Assembly: GCA_947475995.1 (NCBI GenBank)
Contig: CANJNI010000006.1
Coordinates: 1 to 64,000 of the forward strand
Direction: 5' to 3'
Length of the DNA: 64,000 nucleotides
Origin: Beijerinckiaceae bacterium
GTDB lineage: Bacteria; Pseudomonadota; Alphaproteobacteria; Rhizobiales; Beijerinckiaceae
Shown piece after piece: positions 24,095 to 33,308 of this stretch; positions within the stretch are counted from its first letter, which is position 1; the number at the start of each line of letters is the position of its first letter. The notes beneath the pieces are model-generated. The model made no database searches, was not told the DNA's origin, and saw only the letters and a list, made by a program, of their open reading frames with translations. The position numbers and the translations under genes were made by a program.

Positions 24095-26368
24095 TCAGTC
24101 CGCGAGAACCGGGAGGGGAGCTATGATCTTGCAGCGTGCGCCTTGCGGGGGAAAATCGAGCGACACCTCCCCGCCAAGCTCCGCTGCAAGACTTCGCTGC
24201 ACGAGGCGAGAGCCAAATCCCGAACGGGATGGCGGACGCACGGGCGGGCCGTCGCGTTCGCACCAGTGAATGACGATCTGCCGATCCTTGGCGGTGTGGT
24301 CGGTATCCCATTGCACTGCTACCGAACCCGCCTCGTTCGAAAGCGCGCCGTATTTCGAGGCATTTGTCGCAAGTTCATGGAACGCCATCGACAACGCAAG
24401 CGCATGGCGGGGCGAAAGGTAGACATCCTGTCCGGCGATCGAGATGCGATCGCTGGCGGCGAAGGGCCTTAGAGCGCTGGTGACAATCTGCAACAAGCCG
24501 GCGCCCTGCCAGGTCTGTTTGGTCAGAAGGTCATGCGCCGCCGACAAGGCAAGAAGTCTCGATTCGATCAGATCACGGATCGGCCCGCGGACATCGGCGT
24601 TGCGCAGCGTTTGAGCCACGATGGACTGAACCGAGGCCAGCGTATTTTTCACGCGGTGATTGAGTTCGTCGACGAGTAGCTTCTGCCGCTCCAACGCGTG
24701 ACGCCTTTCGGTCACGTCGAGCATGACGCCCACAATCCTAGTGGGCTCCGCGCCCTGCGAGGTTTTGATTTCCGCGCGCAACAGCAGGGAGCAGACCCGA
24801 CCATCCTGACGGCGATAGCCATATTCAACTTCGAAGAACGCATCGTTCCGATGCAATGCTTCGAGGGCGACCTGCTGCACGCGCGCCTGCTCGCCTGGCA
24901 GGTAGCCGACCGCCATCTGTTCAAGCGTCGGGTTGGATTCTTCGGGAAATCCCAGCAGCCTGTTCAATTCGGGCGAGCCGATGAAGCTCCTGTCCTCCAG
25001 GTCATACTCGAAGACGGCCATGCGTCCCGCATCCAGAGCGAGTCGCAATCTGGACTCGCTGTTGCCGAGCGCTTCAAGAGTTCTTCGTCGCTCGGTGATG
25101 TCCTGAATGGTTCCGACATAGCGAACCGCACGGGAAACGCCGCCCGATTCCTCGAACAATGCTTCACCGTGCGCTATTACCCATTTTTCCGTTCCGTCTC
25201 TCAGCCGCAAGCGGTATTCATATGGAATATTCTCGCGAAGAGCAGGATCGAGCGCGCGTCTTGCTAGTTCGGACGTACGGGGCAGATCCTCCGCATGCGT
25301 GACACGTCGAACGTCCTCGAACGAAACAGGCTGTTCCGGCGGAAAACCACAGATCTGCCGGGCTCTGTCAGAATAGACGAATGTGTTGTTCTTGATGTCC
25401 CAATCCCAGATGCCGAGCGCAGCGGCCTGTGTTGCAATCTCGAGCCGGGTTTCACTTTCGGTCAGGCGCTGTTCGGCCGCGACACGGTCGGTGATGTCGA
25501 GATTGACTCCGATCAGGCCGCAGAAAACGCCGCCGGAGTAGCGCGGCTGAGCGCTTGTTTCGAGTGTGCGAAGCTCCCCACCGGCGTTGTAATAGCGGCC
25601 GCAGACCGTGGCGGGCGTTTGATCCTGCAGCGCCTTCCCGATGGCAGCAAGAATTCTCGCGCTGTCTTCCGGGTGCATCGAGGTCTGCCAGTTGAACGAT
25701 TGCAGATCGTTCTCCTTGACGCCCCAAAACTCGCGCAGCTTGCGATTCAAGTGCTGGCACGCGCCGCTTTCATCGCTCAGCCAGATCATGACCGGCGCGT
25801 CTTCGGACATTTCCTTCAGACGCGCTCTGGATTCCCGCAACTGGTCTTCCGAGCTCTGCCGTTCTATCGCGAAGCCGAGTTGACGCGCGATAGACAATGC
25901 TGCCTGACGTTCCTCGTCGGAGTAGATGTGGGGGCGTTCATGATAGGCCATGAACTTGCCGACCACGCGCCCCTTGCATGTCAGCGGTATGAAGGCGAGG
26001 CTTTCTATGCGTTCCCGCGCCAGACACCTTGCGAGATCTTGTCCGAAGCCATATGTGGCTGCGTCCCTCACATAAATAGGTTCGGCGTCTGTCTCGCCCG
26101 CTTTCCAGGGGGAATGGCCGGTGACGTCGCTTCGATACTGGTCTGAAAGCCCACGCCAGGCGCGGAACTGACAGACGTCAGCATCGTCAAACAGGAGAAT
26201 GGACGCTCGCCCACAATTGAGAGCATCACAGATCGCGTCGATAGCGGCGTCTAAAACGTCTGCAGGCGATGATGCGCGATAGAGTCGGTCGGTGAGCGTG
26301 TACAGGGTCTCAAGCCGGGAGACCTGATCCGGCGTCGCAGGGTTCAAGCTTTCGAGGATGGGCATCAT
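24095..26368 (-). CDS. GAF/multi-PAS HWE-type sensor histidine kinase
   Basis: This 757-residue cytoplasmic protein has no membrane segment. The order is GAF (about 15-175), three PAS/PAC units (about 185-305, 315-440, 450-560) and an HWE kinase core (565-757). The core shows phospho-histidine H571 in DELNHRVKNT, the N-box HELATNASKYGAL (H664 E665) and the W-x-E motif WCERDG (702-704) that defines the HWE subclass. Three PAS units plus GAF suggest sensing of light, redox state or small ligands. It is cotranscribed with the receiver at 23720. The 290 bp upstream carries no gene. Confidence 0.92.
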   Translation of the reverse strand: MMPILESLNPATPDQVSRLETLYTLTDRLYRASSPADVLDAAIDAICDALNCGRASILLFDDADVCQFRAWRGLSDQYRSDVTGHSPWKAGETDAEPIYVRDAATYGFGQDLARCLARERIESLAFIPLTCKGRVVGKFMAYHERPHIYSDEERQAALSIARQLGFAIERQSSEDQLRESRARLKEMSEDAPVMIWLSDESGACQHLNRKLREFWGVKENDLQSFNWQTSMHPEDSARILAAIGKALQDQTPATVCGRYYNAGGELRTLETSAQPRYSGGVFCGLIGVNLDITDRVAAEQRLTESETRLEIATQAAALGIWDWDIKNNTFVYSDRARQICGFPPEQPVSFEDVRRVTHAEDLPRTSELARRALDPALRENIPYEYRLRLRDGTEKWVIAHGEALFEESGGVSRAVRYVGTIQDITERRRTLEALGNSESRLRLALDAGRMAVFEYDLEDRSFIGSPELNRLLGFPEESNPTLEQMAVGYLPGEQARVQQVALEALHRNDAFFEVEYGYRRQDGRVCSLLLRAEIKTSQGAEPTRIVGVMLDVTERRHALERQKLLVDELNHRVKNTLASVQSIVAQTLRNADVRGPIRDLIESRLLALSAAHDLLTKQTWQGAGLLQIVTSALRPFAASDRISIAGQDVYLSPRHALALSMAFHELATNASKYGALSNEAGSVAVQWDTDHTAKDRQIVIHWCERDGPPVRPPSRSGFGSRLVQRSLAAELGGEVSLDFPPQGARCKIIAPLPVLAD

Positions 26369-26658
26369 GGAAGCATGACTGCAAGGCAGGGTTGTTTCAC
26401 ATCTGTATTATGCGTTGTTCCCACTGATGCAATCTATTTCGACGGTCCAGTTTCAGCTTGGAACAAGCAACGCAAGAAGAATCCATTCGGCGTCGCGATC
26501 AAGGTGCGGACTCTACTCCGTACCAAAGAGCCATGCTTGAGCTTGTGCGGGTCCACGCAGCGAAGCTTTGACGGATTGCATCTTTTTTGGCGCGTGTTCC
26601 CTCTCTATGTGCGCTTGGCGCTTGCCGGGCGTGTTCCTCTGCAGTGTCGCCGCTTCGA

Positions 26659-28395
26659 CTATCTGGCGGCTACTCCGTAGCGTCTTGCGACGACGTAGAA
26701 GAGCCCGGAGACGACAGCCATGAAGGCCGTCCATGTAACGCCCATTGCGGCGAGCTTCGGCAGGGAACCGTCGGCCCACAGATCGAAGATCGTCACCGCC
26801 ACCACGCGCGTCTCGGGACCGGACAGCAGGATCAGCAGCGACGTGGCCTTGGTGGCGCTGAGGAATACGTAGAGCCAGCAGGTAATCAGTGCGGGCGCAA
26901 GCAGTGGCGCAACGATTCGTCTGAAAATGGCGAACTTGCTCGCGCCTGAAATGGAGGCGGCTTCTTCAAGATCGGTGTGAATCTGAAGCATGCCCGCGTA
27001 GGAATATCGCATTCCGTAGGGGAGATAGCGCATGGCGGATGCATAGATCAGCGACGACATGGCGCCGTAGATGGCGAAAGGCGCGGCGAGAAAAATCTGC
27101 AGAAGCGCAACGCCGAGGACGATCGATGGAAAGATTAGCGGCGTGGTGGCAATCTGGTCGAGAATCCACGCACCCTTGTGACGTCGCACCGAGAGCCACG
27201 CGAACAGTGCAGTGGAGAAGCTTACGAGAGTCGCGGTTCCAACACCCAGAATCATCGTATTGACGAGCGTATCGCGGAGCAGTTCCGCAGTGAAAAGTCC
27301 CTTGAAGTTTGCCAGCGTCAGCATGCCAACCGCCCGCATGCTGAAAGGCTGATAGAAAGGCAGCAGCGAGGCCCAGATGACAATGGCGATGGGCGCAACG
27401 ATGATCACGAAGAACAGCAGCACCAGAACGGCGGCGGCAAGGTAGCGCCATTTGCCCAGATGCAGCAGACGCGGACGGTAGCCCTTGCCGGTGATGGTCT
27501 GGAAGCGTCCCGCATGGGCCGAGAGCCGATTGTAGAAGGCCAGAAGCACCGCAACGATGACCAGCAGCGCCACCGAATAAGCGCCAGCCTGACCATAGTT
27601 CGGCGGACTGTCCACCTGCGTGGCGCGGTAAATGTCCGTGGTCAGCAAGGGCAAACCGGCAGGTCGTCCGATCAGCGCGGGCGTCTCGAAGCTCTCGAAG
27701 GCACGGATGAAGATGAGAATGAACAGCGCCGAAATGCCGGGGATCGCCAGCATCAATGTGACACGGCGGAAGGTTTGCCAGCCGGAAGCGCCGCTCATGG
27801 TGGCTGCTTCCTCGAATGAAGCGTCCATCGAACGGAACACCGCAGCGAGCAGAAGGAATGCCAGCGGGGCAAAGTCGATGCCCTCGACGATGATCATCCC
27901 CCACATCGTGTAGACATTGACGGCCTGAGGAATGCCGAAAAGAGCCTCGATGATCTGGTTGACCGGACCGGTCTTGCCGAGAAGAAGAACGAACGCGGCA
28001 GTGTAAAGGACGCTGGGAATGCCGAGAGAGACAATCGAGATGAGAAACACATATTGCCGCAGCGGCGTGTCGGTGCGTTCAACGATCCAGGCCTGAAGCG
28101 CGCCGAGGCTGATGGCGACGCTTGCGGCGCCTACGGCATAGATGCTGGTGTTCCAAAGATTGCGGCCGAAGCGCGGATTGGCCACAAGGTCCGTGTAGAA
28201 CCGGAACGTGAAGTCGCGGAATGATCCGTCCGGATTGGTCGTGTGAAGGCTCGACATCACCAGAAAGATGATTGGCGGCAGCATGACGCAAAGCATCAGG
28301 CCGATGAGCAGCAGCACCAGCGGGGAATAGCCGAAAAGTCCGCCGGGGCGACCGGCGGACACGGGGCTCGAAGGCTTCAAGGAAAGGTCCGTCAC
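26659..28395 (-). CDS. Ferric-type ABC transporter permease, two fused domains, second copy
   Basis: The GTG at 28395 lies 10 bp after the upstream stop and gives 578 residues; the longer frame would overlap the enolase-superfamily gene. There are two BPD permease domains. Their coupling loops read EEAATMSGASGWQTFRRVTL and LEEAASISGASKFAIFRRIV, a double-domain FbpB-like layout as in the permease at 11243. Two tandem binding proteins (29568 and 30652) precede it in the same operon and an enolase-superfamily enzyme separates them. No matching ATPase is present. The likely cargo is an organic acid used by that enzyme, though iron or polyamines cannot be ruled out. Confidence 0.87.
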   Translation of the reverse strand: MTDLSLKPSSPVSAGRPGGLFGYSPLVLLLIGLMLCVMLPPIIFLVMSSLHTTNPDGSFRDFTFRFYTDLVANPRFGRNLWNTSIYAVGAASVAISLGALQAWIVERTDTPLRQYVFLISIVSLGIPSVLYTAAFVLLLGKTGPVNQIIEALFGIPQAVNVYTMWGMIIVEGIDFAPLAFLLLAAVFRSMDASFEEAATMSGASGWQTFRRVTLMLAIPGISALFILIFIRAFESFETPALIGRPAGLPLLTTDIYRATQVDSPPNYGQAGAYSVALLVIVAVLLAFYNRLSAHAGRFQTITGKGYRPRLLHLGKWRYLAAAVLVLLFFVIIVAPIAIVIWASLLPFYQPFSMRAVGMLTLANFKGLFTAELLRDTLVNTMILGVGTATLVSFSTALFAWLSVRRHKGAWILDQIATTPLIFPSIVLGVALLQIFLAAPFAIYGAMSSLIYASAMRYLPYGMRYSYAGMLQIHTDLEEAASISGASKFAIFRRIVAPLLAPALITCWLYVFLSATKATSLLILLSGPETRVVAVTIFDLWADGSLPKLAAMGVTWTAFMAVVSGLFYVVARRYGVAAR

Positions 28396-28405
28396 GCGGT
28401 TTTCT

Positions 28406-29515
28406 TTACACGCGGTACTTTGCGAGCTTTTTCTCGTCGATCTTCGCGCCGAAGCCATGCGCTTCGGGCACGTAGACGTGACCCTTTTCGTAGCGGAGGT
28501 CCCCGTCGAAGACGTCATCCGCCAGATGGCGGTAGAAGCCTGTCTCGGACGGGATGTTCTGCAGGCTCTTGAACGCCGACCAGACATGGATCATCGGCAG
28601 GGTGCCGATCCGGGATTCCGTGTTGGTTCCGATCACGGCCTGAAGACCGGCCATCTCACAGAAATTGATGAGCTGGAGAGCCTGCGTCATGCCGGTCTTG
28701 TTGATCTTCACGCTCACCGCCCCGATGGCGCTGATCCGCGCGAGATTGTAAACGTCCACCGGCGTTTCGAACCAGCCGTCAGCCAGGATAGGAAGCGGCA
28801 GAGCCTTGGCGAGATTCGCCATGTCGCTGATGGACACGAACCGGCAGGGGTCCTCCACCATCTTGACGTCGTAATCGGCAAAATGCGGGAAGACGCGGCG
28901 GGCCTCTCCTTCGGTGTAGACGCGGTTGGCGTCGGCGTAGAGGAAGATCTTGTCGCCCACCGCGCGGCGGATTTCGCGCATGACCTCGACATCTTCCATC
29001 GAGCGCTTCCAGGTTTTCACCTTGAAGCCCAGCATGCCCTGTTCCTCGACGCCCTTAGCGGCGTCTTTGGCCATCTCCATTACGGAGGTGTATCCGAATA
29101 CGATGGAGCTGATCGGTACGGGCTTGGGGGTGCTGCCGCCCAGCAGACGCCAGACGGGCTGTTGCAACAACTTGCCCTTGAGATCCCACAACGCATTGTC
29201 CACGAGCGCCTTGGCGAAGCGGCAGCGCTTGATCTTGGCCATCTTGTGCAGGATTTCGTCGTGGCTCATCGGGTCCATGCCCATGAGAATAGGCTTGAAA
29301 TAATTTTCGATCTGATAGGCGACTGTCTTGATGTCCTCGCCGCCGGACTGTTCGGCGCGTGCGCAGCATTCGGCGATGCCGACCGCTCCGTCCTTTGTGG
29401 TGACCCGCAACAGCACGAACACGCCCATCGTGTCGCGAGTGCTCGCGTAGCGAACCTCGACCGTGTAGGGGATATGCAGGCAGAATGCTTCGACGCGTGC
29501 GATCGTGTCGGTCAA
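28406..29515 (-). CDS. Mandelate racemase/muconate lactonizing enzyme family protein, second copy
   Basis: The start is a TTG with GGAGG 5 nt upstream, giving 369 residues. It has a classical KxK motif, K165-V-K167 in GFKVKTW. Metal ligands are D195 (ADANRVY), E221 (MVEDPC) and D246 (LADGWF), and K270 and K273 lie in SVKINKTG. This set is typical of muconate-lactonizing and sugar-acid dehydratase relatives that abstract an alpha proton of a carboxylate with Mg2+ help. It follows two binding-protein genes and precedes their permease, so the substrate is probably the transported acid. It is clearly different from the copy at 15521, which lacks the KxK pair. Confidence 0.88.
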   Translation of the reverse strand: MTDTIARVEAFCLHIPYTVEVRYASTRDTMGVFVLLRVTTKDGAVGIAECCARAEQSGGEDIKTVAYQIENYFKPILMGMDPMSHDEILHKMAKIKRCRFAKALVDNALWDLKGKLLQQPVWRLLGGSTPKPVPISSIVFGYTSVMEMAKDAAKGVEEQGMLGFKVKTWKRSMEDVEVMREIRRAVGDKIFLYADANRVYTEGEARRVFPHFADYDVKMVEDPCRFVSISDMANLAKALPLPILADGWFETPVDVYNLARISAIGAVSVKINKTGMTQALQLINFCEMAGLQAVIGTNTESRIGTLPMIHVWSAFKSLQNIPSETGFYRHLADDVFDGDLRYEKGHVYVPEAHGFGAKIDEKKLAKYRV

Positions 29516-29567
29516 CGTTTCCTCCGGACTTGGTAATGGTTTGCGAGATGGGCGGGCGTTCGAGCCG

Positions 29568-30632
29568 CTATTCGAACAGTCTCTGGTAGAGTTTCATTGT
29601 GTCGGGCTGCATGTTGGCGAGTTCTGTCTCGTCTACAAGAAATTTTTTCAAACCGTGCGTCTTCGGCAGGTAGGGCGCCATCTCGGGAGCAGGCGCAACG
29701 TCGGGATGCGTCGGATAGTAGCCGGCGTCCCGAATGATCGTTTGCGCCTCGCGGTCGAGCAGGAAGTCCATCAGCAGCATCGCTGCATGGGGGTGCGGGG
29801 CGGTCTTGGCCAGCATGAGGGGGCTGGCCGTGTAGGGCACGGGGTCCACCATGGCGACATTGACCGGCGCGCCTTTTTTGACGGCTTCGCCGACGTGGCT
29901 GAGGAACGGGTGAATCATCAGCTTGTGTTCGCCCGAGACCATCATGCTGAAAACGGTGCGAGAGCTTTCGGTGCGGCCGATGACCTTCTGCTTCGAGAGC
30001 TTTTCGAGCCAGTCCGCGGCCTTCTGGTCGCCCCATTGCATTCGCAGGAAGCTGATGAAGAACGGCATGCCGCTCGATCCTGCATTGACCACGATGTGGC
30101 CCTTCCATTTCGGATCGAGAAGATCGTCATATGATTTCGGCGCTTCTGCGGGTTTCACCTGATCGGTGTTGTAGGCCGCCAGGCCGAAATAATAGAAAAC
30201 AAAGGGCGCCCAGTAGCCATCCGGGTCCTTGTCCTCGGCCGGATAGACCTCGAGCGTCGGCGAATGGAATGACTGGATCGCGCCCGCCTTTTTCAGATCG
30301 ACGACCGCGCTCGACGTTATGAGATCGCTCTTGTTGTTGCGCGCCCGGAATTCCGCCAGAACGCGCTGCAACGCCTTGGTGCTGTCGGTGCGCACGCGGT
30401 TCACCTTGATGAACGGGTAGCGCTTTGTGAAGGCGTCGATCAGCGGCTTCGCATTGTCCTCGTTGAAGCTGCCGAGCCATAGGAGCTCGGCCTCGCGGCG
30501 CGCGCCCTCTTCCAGCGTCTTCTGCCGATCAGGCCCCTTCAGATTGGCCACTTGTTCGACCGTGAGGTCTGCGGCCTGCGCCGAGAAGGCAAATGTCAGC
30601 GAGAACAGGAAGGCGAATGCGGATTTCATCAT
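29568..30632 (-). CDS. Ferric-type ABC substrate-binding protein, tandem copy A
   Basis: The protein has 354 residues. The signal peptide is MMKSAFAFLFSLTFAFSAQA, cleaved before ADLTV. The mature protein matches type II extracellular solute-binding proteins (WLGSFNEDNAKPLIDAFTKR, then RVRTDSTKALQRVL, then DREAQTIIRDAGYYP near the C-terminus). It is a close duplicate of the next upstream gene: same length, same hinge motif DLLDPKW, and matching C-terminal ends TMKLYQRLFE and TALFQKLFE. Its ribosome site is weak, so translation may depend on the upstream gene 19 bp away. Confidence 0.87.
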   Translation of the reverse strand: MMKSAFAFLFSLTFAFSAQAADLTVEQVANLKGPDRQKTLEEGARREAELLWLGSFNEDNAKPLIDAFTKRYPFIKVNRVRTDSTKALQRVLAEFRARNNKSDLITSSAVVDLKKAGAIQSFHSPTLEVYPAEDKDPDGYWAPFVFYYFGLAAYNTDQVKPAEAPKSYDDLLDPKWKGHIVVNAGSSGMPFFISFLRMQWGDQKAADWLEKLSKQKVIGRTESSRTVFSMMVSGEHKLMIHPFLSHVGEAVKKGAPVNVAMVDPVPYTASPLMLAKTAPHPHAAMLLMDFLLDREAQTIIRDAGYYPTHPDVAPAPEMAPYLPKTHGLKKFLVDETELANMQPDTMKLYQRLFE

Positions 30633-30651
30633 TGCGGTTTTACCTGCCGGA

Positions 30652-31716
30652 CTATTCGAAAAGCTTCTGAAAGAGCGCTGTCGTTTCGGGCATCATCTGC
30701 CCGAGCTTCGTGTCGTCCACAATGTATTTGGAAATGCCGCGTTCCTTGGGAGAATAGGGCTTGAGGGCGTCGGACGGCGCGACATTCGGGTTGGCCGGGA
30801 AATATCCGGCGTCCCGCAACATGCCCTGCGCCTCGCGGTCGAGCAGGTAATCGATCAGCAGCATGGCCGCATGGGGGTGCGGAGCCGTCTTGGCCAGCAG
30901 CACAGGCGTGGAGCTGACCGGCGCCGGGTCGGCAATCAGCACCTCCAGAGGCGCGCCCTTGCGAACGAGTTCGCCCACATGGGTGAGAAAAGGATTGATC
31001 ATGATCTTGTGCTCGCCCGACGCCACCATGCCGAGCACGGTGCGAGCGCTTTCAGTGCGTCCGACAATCTTCTGCTTTGCCAGCTTCTCCAGATAGTCCC
31101 TGGCCTTCTGGTCCCCCCAGCTCATGCGCAGGAAGCTCGCAAAGAAAAGCGCACCGCTGGCGCTGCTGGCGAAAGTCATCTGTCCCCGCCATTTGGGGTC
31201 CAGCAGATCCTCATAGCTCTTTGGAGCGTCGGCAGCCTTCACCTGATTGGTATTGTAGGCGGCGAGGCCGTAATTGACGAAATAGAGCGGGGCCGCAAAG
31301 CCGTCCGGATCGCGGTCTTCCGGGGCGAACTGGTCTAGGACCGGCGAGCGGAAGGCCTGAACCGCGCCTGCTTCCCGCAGTTCTACCACGGCGTTCGAGG
31401 TGATCAGATCAGTGCGCGACTGGCGTGCGCGCAGTTCCGCCAGAACGCGCTGCAGCGCCTTGGTGCTGTCCGTGCGGACACGGTTGACCTTGATGAACGG
31501 ATAGCGCTTGCCAAATCCCTCCAGTATGGGCTTGGCGTTTTCCTCATTGAAGCTGCCGACCCAGAGAAGCTCGCCCTCCTTGCGGGCCCCCTCCTCAAGA
31601 CTCTTCAGGCGATCCGGACCCGTCAGTTTCGCGATTTCCTCAACGGTTGCCGAAGTGGCCGGAAAAGTGAGCGAAAGTGTAAGCGTCGCCCAAAGCGCAA
31701 TGCCCATGGCCTTCAT
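30652..31716 (-). CDS. Ferric-type ABC substrate-binding protein, tandem copy B
   Basis: The ATG at 31716 gives 354 residues with GAGGGG 10 nt upstream; an ATG at 31752 is possible but would spoil the leader. The signal peptide MKAMGIALWATLTLSLTFPA has likely cleavage after TSA. The motifs parallel copy A throughout: FNEENAKPILEGFGKR, RVRTDSTKALQRVL, DLLDPKWRG and DREAQGMLRDAGYFP. It is the first gene of the operon 31716 to 26659. Tandem duplication followed by divergence suggests that the two copies now bind different members of a compound class. Confidence 0.87.
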   Translation of the reverse strand: MKAMGIALWATLTLSLTFPATSATVEEIAKLTGPDRLKSLEEGARKEGELLWVGSFNEENAKPILEGFGKRYPFIKVNRVRTDSTKALQRVLAELRARQSRTDLITSNAVVELREAGAVQAFRSPVLDQFAPEDRDPDGFAAPLYFVNYGLAAYNTNQVKAADAPKSYEDLLDPKWRGQMTFASSASGALFFASFLRMSWGDQKARDYLEKLAKQKIVGRTESARTVLGMVASGEHKIMINPFLTHVGELVRKGAPLEVLIADPAPVSSTPVLLAKTAPHPHAAMLLIDYLLDREAQGMLRDAGYFPANPNVAPSDALKPYSPKERGISKYIVDDTKLGQMMPETTALFQKLFE

Positions 31717-32219
31717 CTGGTCGTTTCCCCTCGGGCGCTGCAGTGCCCACACGGGAGTTTAGAAGTTTTCGGGCGATTTCGAAAGATGGCGCCGGCATTT
31801 ATCCCGGCCGGCGGCTTTTTGGATTTTGCGCCGCAGCAATCTGTGTTGCAGGTGGAGGACGGGCCCCTCGCCAAGGCGCCGTCAATTCGTCCCTGGCGCC
31901 TCGGACGGCGCCAAAAAGGTGGAAAGGGCGAAGACATTACCCATCAAGAGTCAATCACGAACATACTCTTCGTTTCGCTACCCTATCCTGCTTTGCGTGC
32001 CGAGCCTGTGAAATTCAGCGTCTAGTTACCTCGCTGCACCGGGCGCGCTGCCGGATGAAAAGCCATTGCGTCGAGGCCCACTGCATCCCTGCTGTGACAA
32101 AAAGGCCGAACCGCGCCATTGACAATTCGGCCGTGCGCGCATTTCCTTACGAGATAAAGAATGACGAAAATCAGACGCTCGCCCGCATGGCAGAGCGCCG
32201 GGGAAACGCTGGAGGCTCG
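31717..32219. other. 503 bp intergenic region with an inverted repeat
   Basis: This region lies between divergent operons and should hold both promoters. It contains a perfect 9 bp inverted repeat, GGCGCCGTC at 31875-31883 and GACGGCGCC at 31904-31912, with a 20 bp spacer. A TTGACA hexamer near 32119 has no convincing minus-ten partner at 17 bp. An open plus-strand frame extends upstream from the gene at 32220, but it lacks a start signal and its peptide looks non-coding. No riboswitch consensus was recognised. Confidence 0.45.
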
Positions 32220-32750
32220 ATGTTGTGGAATTTTTTCCGCGAGTTCGAGCAGGGTGATTTTTCGAGCTGGGTGCGCGAAGGCAATTTCATCGCGGAGCCA
32301 TTCTCGACCTATTACACCTTGCTCGGTTTGCACTCGATCGGAATGGCGGCGATCGTCGGCGTCACCTGGATGCTCGGTTCCCGCATCTTCGGCTTCCAGA
32401 CCGGTATATCGCTCCGCAATGTAGGTGGCCTGTTTCGCCTTGCCTGGTGGGGTTTCTGGCTGAATCTTTTCAGCGGCATGGTCCTGCTGGCGGCCCAGCC
32501 CCGGCGCGAGATGATGACCGGCATGTTCTGGCTGAAGATCGCCGCCATCGTGCTCGCCGTCTGGGTCATTCGCGTCCTGCAGAAGGGCCTTTCGGAAATT
32601 CGCACCGTTCCGGACCCTCGCGGCGGAGGCGTCATCGAGGTCGTCCCACAATCCATTCGGCTGCAGGCCTTTGTGATCGTGGTCCTGTGGCTTGTCGCCA
32701 TCGTGGCGGGTCGGCTCATCGGCTATACCCAACCGCCGCCGCCAATGTGA
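32220..32750 (+). CDS. Four-helix membrane protein, DUF6644-like, first of a pair
   Basis: The ATG at 32220 has GGAGG 4 nt upstream, giving 176 residues. About four membrane helices are visible, with H38 in the first helix (LLGLHSIGM) and a second group of small and aromatic residues in FRLAWWGFWLNLFSG. A cytoplasmic loop of about 30 residues containing VPDPRGGG precedes the last helix. Together with the next gene it resembles paired DUF6644-type proteins, in which conserved intramembrane histidines suggest heme b binding. That ligand role is inference. It heads a string that continues with a cytochrome c and metal-transport genes. Confidence 0.6.
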   Translation: MLWNFFREFEQGDFSSWVREGNFIAEPFSTYYTLLGLHSIGMAAIVGVTWMLGSRIFGFQTGISLRNVGGLFRLAWWGFWLNLFSGMVLLAAQPRREMMTGMFWLKIAAIVLAVWVIRVLQKGLSEIRTVPDPRGGGVIEVVPQSIRLQAFVIVVLWLVAIVAGRLIGYTQPPPPM

Positions 32751-32798
32751 TCCTGAATCCGTCGCGCGAGTTACGAAAATAAATCAGGGAAGAAACGC

Positions 32799-33299
32799 AT
32801 GGAATTCGATCCGTCCGTGATCGCGTGGTTCAAGGCGGCGTGGCCCGGTCCGCTCGTGCGCACCAGCGGTTGGCTGTTTCCGTTCGGCGAGGTCATTCAC
32901 TTCATCGGCCTCTGCCTGCTGTTCGGCTCGCTCATCTTCATCGACCTGCGCCTCATGGGCTGGTTCAAGGAACTATCGGTCAAGGCAGTGCTGGCTCTCG
33001 TGCCCTACGCGATGATCGGCCTGACGATGAATATGTTGTCGGGCTGGCTTTTCTTCACGAGCGCGCCAGACACCTATCTCGAAAATCCGGCGTTTATCGT
33101 GAAGATGATTCTGGTGTTGCTCGCGACTGCGAATGCGGTTTTCTTCACGCTTTACGAACAACGGAAGGTCGCCATGATCGGGCCGGGTGAATCCGCACCC
33201 CGCATGGCGCAGATTCTTGCGGGCTCATCGCTCGGATTGTGGCTGTTGATCCTGTTGATCGGACGCTGGCTGCCGATCTTCACCGTCGGCACGAACTGA
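32799..33299 (+). CDS. Four-helix membrane protein, DUF6644-like, second of a pair
   Basis: This 166-residue protein has four predicted membrane helices. The first reads GEVIHFIGLCLLFGSLIFID followed by LRLMGW, the family's conserved histidine-containing helix and short positively charged turn. AGGGAAG precedes the ATG. With the gene at 32220 it could form a two-subunit cytochrome b-like module that passes electrons to the cytochrome c encoded next. No motif proves heme binding. Confidence 0.65.
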   Translation: MEFDPSVIAWFKAAWPGPLVRTSGWLFPFGEVIHFIGLCLLFGSLIFIDLRLMGWFKELSVKAVLALVPYAMIGLTMNMLSGWLFFTSAPDTYLENPAFIVKMILVLLATANAVFFTLYEQRKVAMIGPGESAPRMAQILAGSSLGLWLLILLIGRWLPIFTVGTN

Positions 33300-33308
33300 G
33301 CGTCGCCC

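Noticed and set aside
26369-26658. GGAAC motif as a general-stress (EcfG) promoter
   Set aside because: GGAAC occurs near 26459, but no CGTT-like element stands 16 or 17 bp downstream on the same strand, and the nearby GGAAC on the other strand also lacks a partner.
31743-32219. In-frame extension upstream of the membrane protein gene at 32220
   Set aside because: It has no ribosome site near its start, and its composition is unlike the protein. The ATG at 32220 has GGAGG and begins a normal membrane protein.
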